Shown here: positions 25,162 to 32,324 of the stretch, piece by piece | How the letters are laid out: every line of letters starts with the position of its first letter | Position numbering within the stretch: the first letter of the stretch is position 1 | Assembly (NCBI RefSeq): GCF_004114935.1 | Contig: NZ_CP022221.1 | Span: 1,571,001-1,635,000 of the forward strand | Source of the DNA: Bradyrhizobium zhanjiangense | Lineage (GTDB): Bacteria > Pseudomonadota > Alphaproteobacteria > Rhizobiales > Xanthobacteraceae | Direction of reading: 5' to 3' | DNA: 64,000 nucleotides | Made by a program: the position numbers and the translations under genes | Notes under the pieces: generated by a model | The model's input: only the letters and a program-made list of their open reading frames with translations | Databases searched by the model: none | Told to the model about the DNA's origin: nothing

Positions 25162-26172
25162 ATGGCGATCGGGCTGCTGCGCGGCGTTTTGACCGGCCTG
25201 AAATGGGCCTTGTGTGCGCTCGGCGGCGTGGCGCTGATCCTGGGCGCCATGATCGCAACGCCGCTGGAGCGGCCGCCTGAGATGCGATCGGTCTCGGATT
25301 CAGCCAAGGGCATCGACTGGTCCACGTTGCCACCGCTCGAACGCTTTCAGGCCCGCGATGGCACCTGGATCGGTTATCGCCACTATGCGCCGAACGGCCC
25401 GGAGACGAGCCGCGGTGCGATCTTCATCCATGGCTCTTCCGGCTCCAGCGGCACCGTCAATCACGCGCTGACCCATGCGATCGCCGCGCGCGGGGTGGAG
25501 ACCTGGGCGCTGGACATCCGCGGCCATGGCGGCTCCGGCACGCGCGGCGACATCGGCTATGTCGGCCAGCTCGAGGACGACCTCGTCGACTTCGTCGCTC
25601 ATGTCCGCAGGAACGCGCCCGATCTGCCGCTGACCTTGATCGGCCATTCCGCTGGCGCCGGCTTCTCGCTGCGTGTCGCGGCCACGCCGATCATGCAGGA
25701 CATGTTTGTCCGCACCGTGCTGCTCGCGCCCTATCTCGGCTATGACGCGCCGACCAACAAGCCGCATTCCGGGGGCTGGGCCAATGCCGATATGCCGCGC
25801 TTATTCGGGCTTGCCGCGCTGCGCAAGCTCGGCATCGATTGCTGCGCGCAGCTGCCGGTGCTCGCCCTGGCGGTGCCGCCGGCCTCGGCGAAGTACCTGG
25901 TCTCCACCTATTCCGACCGCCTGATGCGCAATTTCGCGACGCGTGGCTATCGCATCGATCTTCCGGCGACGACACGTCCGATCACGATCTTCGGCGCCGC
26001 CGAGGACGAGATGATGATCTCGGACAAATATGCCGAGACGGTTCAGGCGATCAAACCGTCGATCGACGTCAAGATCATCGACGGTGTCAACCACATGGGC
26101 ATCGTCACCAATCCGAGGGCGGTCTCCGCAATCGCCGAGGACGTGGCGACGCGCGGTGCGGCGGGGAGCTGA
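25162..26172 (+). CDS. Alpha/beta hydrolase, membrane-anchored
   Basis: A 336-residue serine hydrolase. An N-terminal membrane helix (about 8-32) anchors it; the oxyanion strand is GAIFIHGSSGSSGTV, the nucleophile elbow is LIGHSAGAGFS (Ser near 163), and a late DGVNHMGIVT carries the His. The lid region looks like lysophospholipase or monoacylglycerol lipase types. The ATG at 25162 has GGGGGATG upstream. First gene of a four-gene operon with a 2-base gap to the next gene. Substrate unknown. Confidence 0.82.
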   Translation: MAIGLLRGVLTGLKWALCALGGVALILGAMIATPLERPPEMRSVSDSAKGIDWSTLPPLERFQARDGTWIGYRHYAPNGPETSRGAIFIHGSSGSSGTVNHALTHAIAARGVETWALDIRGHGGSGTRGDIGYVGQLEDDLVDFVAHVRRNAPDLPLTLIGHSAGAGFSLRVAATPIMQDMFVRTVLLAPYLGYDAPTNKPHSGGWANADMPRLFGLAALRKLGIDCCAQLPVLALAVPPASAKYLVSTYSDRLMRNFATRGYRIDLPATTRPITIFGAAEDEMMISDKYAETVQAIKPSIDVKIIDGVNHMGIVTNPRAVSAIAEDVATRGAAGS

Positions 26173-26174
26173 CC

Positions 26175-26696
26175 ATGATCGCGCATTTGACCCTTGCAGG
26201 TACGATCCATCTGGTGCTGGCGCTGCTCTGCAGTACCGTCGGGTTCATCCAGTTCCTGCGTCCCAAGCGCGGCGCCGGCCACCGTGCGCGCGGTTACTTC
26301 TACGTTTACGCCATGCTGGTCTCTGACGGCACGACCTTGCTGATCCACCGGTTCACGGGGCATTTCAACGTCTTCCATGTCGCCGCGATCGTGAATTTCG
26401 CCTGCATCGTGCTGGCGGTCGTTCCGCTGCTACGCATGCCGAGGCCGTCGAACTGGAGATCCATCCACTACCACTTCATCGCCTGGTCCTATGTATCGCT
26501 GATGTCGGCCGCGGCAATCAACACAGCGTTGCGGCTGTTGCCGCTGACGATGCGGAACCAGGCCGGCTTGGCGGCACTCATCGTGTCGATGGCGACGATG
26601 ACGATCGCCTATCTCGTGATCCGCAAGTACCGGCCTCCAGCGGATGTGGCGGCGCCATCCACCGGGTTGGCCGGGCAGGCTGGAGCGCCGTCATGA
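26175..26696 (+). CDS. DUF2306-like membrane protein
   Basis: A 173-residue protein with four or five hydrophobic segments: HLVLALLCSTVGFIQFL, YFYVYAMLVSD, AAIVNFACIVLAVVPLL and later ones. Charged residues and conserved-looking histidines lie in the loops (HRFTGHFNVFH, IHYHFIAW). This matches the DUF2306 integral membrane family, for which no activity is known to me. It overlaps the next gene by 4 bp. The histidine pairs would be compatible with heme or metal binding, which is a guess. Confidence 0.65.
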   Translation: MIAHLTLAGTIHLVLALLCSTVGFIQFLRPKRGAGHRARGYFYVYAMLVSDGTTLLIHRFTGHFNVFHVAAIVNFACIVLAVVPLLRMPRPSNWRSIHYHFIAWSYVSLMSAAAINTALRLLPLTMRNQAGLAALIVSMATMTIAYLVIRKYRPPADVAAPSTGLAGQAGAPS

Positions 26697-27244
26697 TCGA
26701 CAGCAAGCAAGCCGCGGACGCGATGGCGGATATCGACGACACCGTCCGCCGCGTGCGCCAGTCGCTGATCTATCAAGTGTCGAGCCTGGCGTTGTTGATG
26801 TGGGGCGTGCTGGCGTTCGTCGGCAACATCGCAGGCTGGTTCTGGCCGCGCTATGGACTCTATTTCTGGATCAGCATTTACGCGGTGTCGATCGTCGGCT
26901 TCCTTGCTATCGGCGCCTATCACCGGTCCCGAAGCCGCATTCGCGTGTTCGACATCCGCTATCTCCTGACATTTCTGCTGATCGTCGCCTTCGGCATCTT
27001 CGTCTGCTATTTCGGCCATTTCACCCCGCGCCAGCAGACGGCGTTCTGGCCGATCTACATCATGCTGTTCTACATCATGGCGGGGGTGTGGTTCGGCTAC
27101 GCCTTCCTCGTGATCGGCGCCACCATCATTGCGCTGACGCTGATTGGTTATTTCTACATCCCTGGCATATCCCTGTTGCTGTGGATGGCAGTCGTCAATG
27201 GCGGCGGGCTGACCCTCGGCGGCCTCTGGATGCGGCGGAGCTAG
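26693..27244 (+). CDS. Membrane protein of unknown function
   Basis: A 183-residue protein. A soluble N-terminal helix (about 1-25) precedes five or so transmembrane segments: LALLMWGVLAFVGNIAGWF, YAVSIVGFLAIGAY, LLTFLLIVAFGIFVCYF, PIYIMLFYIMAGVWFGY and a last one ending at WMRRS. I recall proteins like this beside HTH_34 regulators in many bacteria, so it may be a sensor or a transporter-like partner. Third gene of the operon; its ATG overlaps the DUF2306 stop. Confidence 0.6.
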   Translation: MIDSKQAADAMADIDDTVRRVRQSLIYQVSSLALLMWGVLAFVGNIAGWFWPRYGLYFWISIYAVSIVGFLAIGAYHRSRSRIRVFDIRYLLTFLLIVAFGIFVCYFGHFTPRQQTAFWPIYIMLFYIMAGVWFGYAFLVIGATIIALTLIGYFYIPGISLLLWMAVVNGGGLTLGGLWMRRS

Positions 27245-27246
27245 CA

Positions 27247-27546
27247 TTGGCCGAGCTCGACGAGATCATCCATCAGCCGCTGCGCCTGAAGATCATGGCC
27301 GCGCTGAACGCCCTGCCTGCGGAGGTGGGGCTCGAATTCGTCCGCCTGAAGAAGCTCACCGGCGCCACCGACGGCAATCTCGGCGCGCATATCGAGACGC
27401 TCGCGAAAGCTGGCTATATCCAGGTGGACAAGGCGTTTGTAGGCAAGAAGCCGCAGACCACGGTGACCGCCACCGCCGCCGGCCGCGGCGCCTTCGCACG
27501 CCATGTCGCGACGCTGCAGGAGATCATCGCGGGGAAGCAGGTGTGA
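27247..27546 (+). CDS. Winged-helix transcriptional regulator (HTH_34/MarR-like)
   Basis: A 99-residue single-domain regulator. LDEIIHQPLRLKIMAALNAL begins the domain, FVRLKKLTGATDGNLGAHIE is the recognition helix-turn-helix, and YIQVDKAFVGKKPQTT is the wing. A dimerisation helix ends the protein. The TTG start at 27247 has GGAG six bases upstream and only two bases separate it from the previous stop. Likely the autoregulator of the operon; the operator at 25113-25129 is its probable site. Confidence 0.85.
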   Translation: MAELDEIIHQPLRLKIMAALNALPAEVGLEFVRLKKLTGATDGNLGAHIETLAKAGYIQVDKAFVGKKPQTTVTATAAGRGAFARHVATLQEIIAGKQV

Positions 27547-27586
27547 TCTCTGCGGTGCCCATTGATGCGCCCTCTCCCCTTGTGGG

Positions 27587-27614
27587 ATTACGGTGACAGT
27601 GCTGTCACCGTAAT
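27587..27614. repeat. 28-bp perfect-armed palindrome
   Basis: ATTACGGTGACAG and CTGTCACCGTAAT, 13-bp arms with two bases (TG) between, lie 40 bases after the regulator stop codon. There is no T run, so it is not a normal terminator. It could be an operator, a protein-binding site or a remnant of a mobile element. Confidence 0.7.
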
Positions 27615-27743
27615 ATGCCGGAGTGAAAGACGCGTTTGCCGGTAATCGCGAACCGATTGCCGGATCCTCTCCCTTGCAAGAGCGGGATGATTGCCCATTG
27701 CGCCACAACTACAGATGGCAATACGATTGCCTGGGGAGGGGTA

Positions 27744-27959
27744 ATGGCGGACCTGACCGAGGACGAGCTGCACTTTCTGTACAACCAACGCATTGATGAG
27801 AGCGCGGTCATGGACTGCTCGTGGATGCGACCGCGTGGCTGCAAATGGCATATGGAGCAGCAGGGATACCTTTGGTGCACAGCGCCGAAGCCCTGCTATG
27901 CCGGTCAATCGTGCCGCTCACCAAAGATCTTTGGAGCAGATTTTGTTCACGATATATGA
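27744..27959 (+). CDS. Small Cys/Trp-rich protein, 71 aa
   Basis: The ORF starts MADLTEDELHFLYNQ and carries five cysteines and three tryptophans, including WMRPRGCKWHM, LWCTAPKPC and GQSC, a spacing that could bind a metal. GGGGAGGGG lies just ahead of the ATG, a very strong ribosome site. Its end overlaps the next ORF, in another frame, by about 60 bases. I do not recognise the family. Both genes have lower GC than the surroundings. Confidence 0.45.
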   Translation: MADLTEDELHFLYNQRIDESAVMDCSWMRPRGCKWHMEQQGYLWCTAPKPCYAGQSCRSPKIFGADFVHDI

Positions 27960-28830
27960 CGAAATAGAGAGCGCTTGGGCAAAGGCTTACAATCATATTC
28001 AACTGAGTCAGGACCACCGAGGATCGTTCTCCGAGTTCATCTCGGGTGAGGAAAAGGAATCCAGAACGAAGGCTACAGTTGATCTACAACCATGGCTTGC
28101 GATCTTTGAACTCGGCCTTGAATGGCTTTCTTATGTGCATGTGGCACTTTCAAATGGCTTGAAAGAAAAATCTGGCGACGGACGATACTTGGCCACTTGG
28201 TCGCTTGTCGGCTCCGCTGTTTCCTTTGGTCTCTCCATCCGGCTGTTGTGCATCTCGGGGTTCGACACACCTGCGCGGGCGCTATCTCGCAGTTACACCG
28301 AAGCGCTCTTGCTTTGCTTGGCCGTTCTAGAAGACGAGCAGATGGCTACGGCTTTCGTGACTTCCGTGACCGATGAGGAGGTCAAAAACTTCTGGCATTC
28401 GGCGGCGTCGCCTAAGAACCTTCATAAGCGGATCATCGAAATCGAAAGAAAATCAGGACTACCCGCAGCGGATATCGACTCGATGACGTCTTGGCGTCGC
28501 GAAGAATACGAAATCTTGTCTCAGTCGTCACACCTTTCTTACACCGCGTCGGTCTTAACCAGTAGGACGCAGCCTTTGAGCGAGGGAGGTGAAGACGAAG
28601 AGAATTTCGCGATCGGAATTTGGGGGATGGCGTCAGAATTTTCGCACAGAACCATTCACTATGCTGCCGCGACGGCTTGGTACTTCTCTCGGTTTAGCTA
28701 CCGTCATCTGATCGTTCGACAACCATCCGAAGGATTGCTTGTCCTTGACCGCGCGGATGAATGGCAGCGCAAAATTGTGCTAGGACGTGACGTTCTCGAT
28801 GGTTTGGTTTCGGCGCATTGGAACGACTAG
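27898..28830 (+). CDS. Hypothetical protein, about 310 aa
   Basis: A mostly helical protein. AIFELGLEWLSYVHVAL and LATWSLVGSAVSFGLSIRLL are long non-polar helices, followed by FDTPARALSRSYTEALLLCLAVLED, a pattern that loosely recalls DUF5677-type proteins. Start assigned at ATG 27898; the first residues are uncertain because the ORF overlaps the 71-aa gene, and a TTG at 27931 is possible. Base composition is clearly lower in GC than in the neighbours, with codons such as AAA, ATT and TCT more frequent, so recent transfer is likely. No function assigned. Confidence 0.6.
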   Translation: MPVNRAAHQRSLEQILFTIYDEIESAWAKAYNHIQLSQDHRGSFSEFISGEEKESRTKATVDLQPWLAIFELGLEWLSYVHVALSNGLKEKSGDGRYLATWSLVGSAVSFGLSIRLLCISGFDTPARALSRSYTEALLLCLAVLEDEQMATAFVTSVTDEEVKNFWHSAASPKNLHKRIIEIERKSGLPAADIDSMTSWRREEYEILSQSSHLSYTASVLTSRTQPLSEGGEDEENFAIGIWGMASEFSHRTIHYAAATAWYFSRFSYRHLIVRQPSEGLLVLDRADEWQRKIVLGRDVLDGLVSAHWND

Positions 28831-29238
28831 CTTTGATCGCGCTCCTTTAAGTCATTGCCGCCTGCCGACCGCCCGCATCACAGACGGTGGTCGGCGACCT
28901 CTTTCATTCAGCCAGCGTTGACTTCCGCCTGTGGCCTTCAGCGGCACCACGCGGTGACGCGCCTATATCGTTGCTTTCGGCGCTTGAGCGGACATCGTCC
29001 GCTCCATCTCCCGCCAGTGTCATCGGAATTTCGGTTTTCTACACCGGCCATACACTCGAACGATTGCCGATTGATTTCGCTCAGCAATTCCCGCTATTGA
29101 CTTTCCCACAAGGGGAGAGGGAAGAGGAGCTTCGCTGCGCGCCGGAATGAAGGGGAGTTTGGGCCGTTTCCCCTTGAGGCCCGCCCCGATTCGTGCGACC
29201 TCCGCCCCCAGCAAAACCCCTCATTTTCTGAGCCTTCG
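28831..29238. other. Intergenic region before purD
   Basis: No supported gene. A hairpin GCCGACC/GGTCGGC (28864-28895) sits soon after the hypothetical gene and may limit read-through. The stretch at 29100-29170 (CACAAGGGGAGAGGGAAG and onward) looks like a decayed repeat. Confidence 0.35.
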
Positions 29239-30522
29239 ATGCACATTCTCCTGCTCGGTTCCGGCGGCCGCGAACATGCCCTGGCGTGGAAGATCGCAGC
29301 CTCTCCCCTGGTGACCAAATTCTGGTGCGCGCCCGGCAATGCCGGCATCGCGCGGGAGGCGGAGTGCGTGGCGCTCGATATTGCCGACCATGCCGCGGTG
29401 ATCGACTTCTGCAAGACAAACGCGGTCGAGCTCGTGGTGGTCGGGCCGGAGACGCCGCTCGCGGCCGGCATCGTCGATGACCTCGCCGCCGCCGGCATCA
29501 AGGCGTTCGGCCCGAGCAAGGACGCGGCCCAGCTCGAAAGCTCCAAGGGTTTCACCAAGGCGCTCTGCACCGAATTCGGCATTCCGACCGGCGCCTACAA
29601 ACGCTTCACCAATGCCAATGAGGCGCGCGCCTATGTCCAGAGCCAGGGCGCGCCGATCGTGGTCAAGGCCGACGGTCTTGCCGCCGGCAAGGGCGTCGTG
29701 GTCGCCAAGACTGTGCGCGAGGCCGAGGACGCCATCGCCATGATGTTCGAGGGCGCCTTCGGCGAGGCCGGCGCTGAAGTCGTGATCGAGGAATTTCTGC
29801 CCGGCCGCGAGATCAGCTTCTTCGCGCTGTGCGACGGCGAGACCGCCATTCCGCTGGCCTCGGCCCAGGACCACAAGCGCGTGTTCGACCACGACGTCGG
29901 CCCGAACACTGGCGGCATGGGCGCCTATTCGCCGACGCCGCTGGTCACGCCCGCGATCCACGACGCGATCATGGCCAAGATCATCCTGCCGACGGTATCA
30001 GGCATGAAGCAGCGCGGCACGCCGTTCCGCGGCGTGCTCTATGCCGGGATCATGCTGACGACGCAGGGCCCGAAACTGTTCGAGTTCAACGTCCGCTTCG
30101 GCGATCCCGAGTGCCAGGTGCTGATGCTGCGCATGATGTCGGACATCGTGCCGGCGCTGCTCGCCGCCTGCGACGGCGAGTTGAAGCATTTCGATCTGCG
30201 CTGGTATCCGGAGTCCGCGCTCACCGTGGTGATGGCGGCGAAGGGCTATCCCGGCGACTACCAGAAGGGCACGCGCATCGGCGGGCTCGATGACGCCGCC
30301 AAGGTCGATACCGTCGAGATCTTCCACGCCGGCACCGTGGCAAAGGATGGCGCCATCCTCGCCAATGGCGGCCGCGTGCTCAATGTCTGCGCGCTCGGCA
30401 AGACCGTGACCGAGGCGCAAGGCCGTGCCTATCAGGCCGTCGACCGCATCGACTGGCCGGAAGGCTTCTGCCGCCGCGACATCGGTTGGCAGGCGGTGGA
30501 AGCGGAGAAGGCCAGGAATTAA
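29239..30522 (+). CDS. purD: Phosphoribosylamine-glycine ligase
   Basis: Second step of purine synthesis: joins glycine to phosphoribosylamine with ATP. The 427-residue protein opens [20 protein letters not shown] and has [30 protein letters not shown], the ATP-grasp stretch [37 protein letters not shown] (shortened in the family signature) and [13 protein letters not shown]. It is complete and in a conserved form; it is single rather than fused, as is usual in Proteobacteria. Confidence 0.96.
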   Translation: MHILLLGSGGREHALAWKIAASPLVTKFWCAPGNAGIAREAECVALDIADHAAVIDFCKTNAVELVVVGPETPLAAGIVDDLAAAGIKAFGPSKDAAQLESSKGFTKALCTEFGIPTGAYKRFTNANEARAYVQSQGAPIVVKADGLAAGKGVVVAKTVREAEDAIAMMFEGAFGEAGAEVVIEEFLPGREISFFALCDGETAIPLASAQDHKRVFDHDVGPNTGGMGAYSPTPLVTPAIHDAIMAKIILPTVSGMKQRGTPFRGVLYAGIMLTTQGPKLFEFNVRFGDPECQVLMLRMMSDIVPALLAACDGELKHFDLRWYPESALTVVMAAKGYPGDYQKGTRIGGLDDAAKVDTVEIFHAGTVAKDGAILANGGRVLNVCALGKTVTEAQGRAYQAVDRIDWPEGFCRRDIGWQAVEAEKARN

Positions 30523-30541
30523 CGCGACTGGCTCGCGATCC

Positions 30542-30569
30542 CGGACGGTGCGCAAAGCGCACCAGTCCG
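30542..30569 (+). terminator. Stem-loop after purD
   Basis: GGTGCGC-AAA-GCGCACC with an outer CGGAC/GTCCG pair and one bulged base, 20 bases past the purD stop. It is followed by AAAATCTC, not a T run, so termination would be weak or Rho-assisted. Confidence 0.4.
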
Positions 30570-30740
30570 AAAATCTCGAGGCTTGCTGTCACCGCGCCGC
30601 CACATCGACATTCCAGAATGTGCAATCGGCTGTTGGGGTTAGCAGCCCCGCCGATAATACCGCTACTGTGCATGGGGTTGTTTTCGACATTTGTTTGTCG
30701 GGGGCCGGCTCCGGGACTGACCAGACAAGGATGCAGAAAG

Positions 30741-31643
30741 ATGTCCGATCTCGCCGACCTCTATCCGGGCTTTGCCGCCGAATGGATCGACACCTCCTTC
30801 GGCCGCATCTTCGCCCGCGTCGGCGGCAGCGGGCCGCCGCTGCTCCTGCTGCATGGCTTCTCCGAGACCCACGTGATGTGGCACCAGGTGGCGCCGCAGC
30901 TGGCCGATAGGTTCACGCTTATCATTGCCGACCTGCCGGGCTATGGCTGGTCCGACATGCCCGCGAGCGATGCGCTGCATATCCCCTACAGCAAGCGCGC
31001 CATGGCCAAGGCCATGGTCGAGGTGATGGAGCGCCTCGGCCACGTGCATTTCGCGCTCGCCGGCCACGACCGCGGCGGCCGCGTCTCCTACCGCCTCGCG
31101 CTCGACCATCCCGGCCGGCTGTCGCGCCTCGCCGTGCTCGATATCCTGCCGACCTACAATTACTGGGAGCGGATGAACCGCGCCTACGCGCTGAAGATCT
31201 ATCACTGGACCTTCCTGGCGCAGCCTTATCCGTTGCCCGAGACCCTGATCGCCAGCAATGGCGAGTTCTTCCTGCGCTTCAAGATGGCGAGCCAGACCAA
31301 GTCGAAGACGTTGGACGCGATCGACGAGCGCGCGCTCGAGCACTATCTCGCCCCGTTCCGCGATCCCGCCCGGGTGCATGCGATGTGCGAGGACTATCGC
31401 GCCGGCGCCTATTTCGACTACGACCTCGACAAGGCCGATTTCGAGGCCGGCAAGAAGATCGCCGTTCCCATGCTGGCGTTGTGGGGCAATGCCGGCATCG
31501 CCCAGGCCGCCGCCACCCCGCTCGACACCTGGAAGGAATGGGCCACGGATGTCGTGGGCATGCCGGTGGATTCCGGCCACTTCCTCACCGAGGAGAACCC
31601 GGAGGTCACCGCGAGCGCGTTGCGCGAGTTTTTCTCGGCTTGA
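30741..31643 (+). CDS. Haloacetate (fluoroacetate) dehalogenase-like hydrolase
   Basis: An alpha/beta hydrolase of 300 residues. Every residue known from Rhodopseudomonas palustris fluoroacetate dehalogenase RPA1163 is found at the same number: nucleophile Asp110, Arg111 and Arg114 in GHDRGGR, Asp134, Lys152, the halide pocket His155-Trp156 and Tyr219, and His280. FAcD hydrolyses the carbon-fluorine bond of fluoroacetate to glycolate through an aspartyl ester. ATG at 30741 follows AGAAAG. It stands alone, with a family A repeat behind it. The family is firm; whether fluoroacetate, chloroacetate or another acid is the natural substrate is not known. Confidence 0.85.
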   Translation: MSDLADLYPGFAAEWIDTSFGRIFARVGGSGPPLLLLHGFSETHVMWHQVAPQLADRFTLIIADLPGYGWSDMPASDALHIPYSKRAMAKAMVEVMERLGHVHFALAGHDRGGRVSYRLALDHPGRLSRLAVLDILPTYNYWERMNRAYALKIYHWTFLAQPYPLPETLIASNGEFFLRFKMASQTKSKTLDAIDERALEHYLAPFRDPARVHAMCEDYRAGAYFDYDLDKADFEAGKKIAVPMLALWGNAGIAQAAATPLDTWKEWATDVVGMPVDSGHFLTEENPEVTASALREFFSA

Positions 31644-31651
31644 TCCTCATC

Positions 31652-31736
31652 GTCATTGCGAGGAGCTCTTGCGACGAAGCAATCCAGTCTGTCTCCGCGG
31701 AAAGAATCTGGATTGCTTCGCTACGCTCGCAATGAC
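31652..31736. repeat. Palindromic intergenic repeat, family A, copy 3
   Basis: GTCATTGCGAGGAGCTCTTG, GAAGCAATCCAG, then the partner CTGGATTGCTTCGCTACG and CTCGCAATGAC. It separates the dehalogenase gene from the convergent tadA gene, ending 10 bases before it. Confidence 0.85.
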
Positions 31737-31746
31737 GAGGAGGGAC

Positions 31747-32193
31747 CTACCGCCGTTCGCGAAAGAACTCCCGCAGCAGCCGCGCCGCCTCGCTCTCGCC
31801 GACCCCGGAATAGACCTCCGGCGCGTGATGGCAGGTCGGGGAAGCAAAGAACCGCACGCCGGACTCGACCGCGCCACCCTTGGGGTCGGCGGCGCCGTAA
31901 TAGAGCCGCCTCACCCTTGCAAAGGAGATGGCGCCGGCACACATGGTGCAGGGCTCGAGCGTCACGTAGAGGTCGCAGTCGACGAGGCGCTCGCTGCCGA
32001 TCTTCTTCGCCGCCTCGCGCAGCGCGATGATCTCGGCATGGGCCGTCGGGTCGTAATCGGTCAGCGTCCGGTTCGCCGCGGTGGCGATGACCTCGTAATT
32101 GCGGACCACGACGCACCCGATCGGAACTTCGCCCGATTTTCCGGCATTTTCGGCCGTCTTAAGCGCCAAATCCATGAAAGAAGGGGCTTTCAT
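31747..32193 (-). CDS. tadA: tRNA-specific adenosine deaminase
   Basis: Converts A34 to inosine in tRNA-Arg(ACG). The 148-residue protein has the zinc sites HAEIIALREA (His and catalytic Glu) and LEPCTMCAGAI (two Cys), and FMDLALKTAENAG at the N-terminus. The start is uncertain: ATG at 32193 is used, with ATG 32205 and 32175 as alternatives; the ribosome site GAGG is very close to 32193. It diverges from the pseudouridine synthase gene. Confidence 0.92.
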   Translation of the reverse strand: MKAPSFMDLALKTAENAGKSGEVPIGCVVVRNYEVIATAANRTLTDYDPTAHAEIIALREAAKKIGSERLVDCDLYVTLEPCTMCAGAISFARVRRLYYGAADPKGGAVESGVRFFASPTCHHAPEVYSGVGESEAARLLREFFRERR

Positions 32194-32324
32194 GCCTCGT
32201 ATCATCGCCAGAAACCTGCTACTAGCTCCGCCTTCAGCAAGAGTGGATACCGATTTTGCCTGAGCATGCGGCTCGGAACGAGCGCGCACAATGCTCATCG
32301 CGCCACCCCTAAGTGAGATTATTC

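Noticed and set aside
27588..27908. Minus-strand ORF across the 28-bp palindrome
   Set aside because: It overlaps the better supported 71-aa gene and has no ribosome site; composition is not protein-like.
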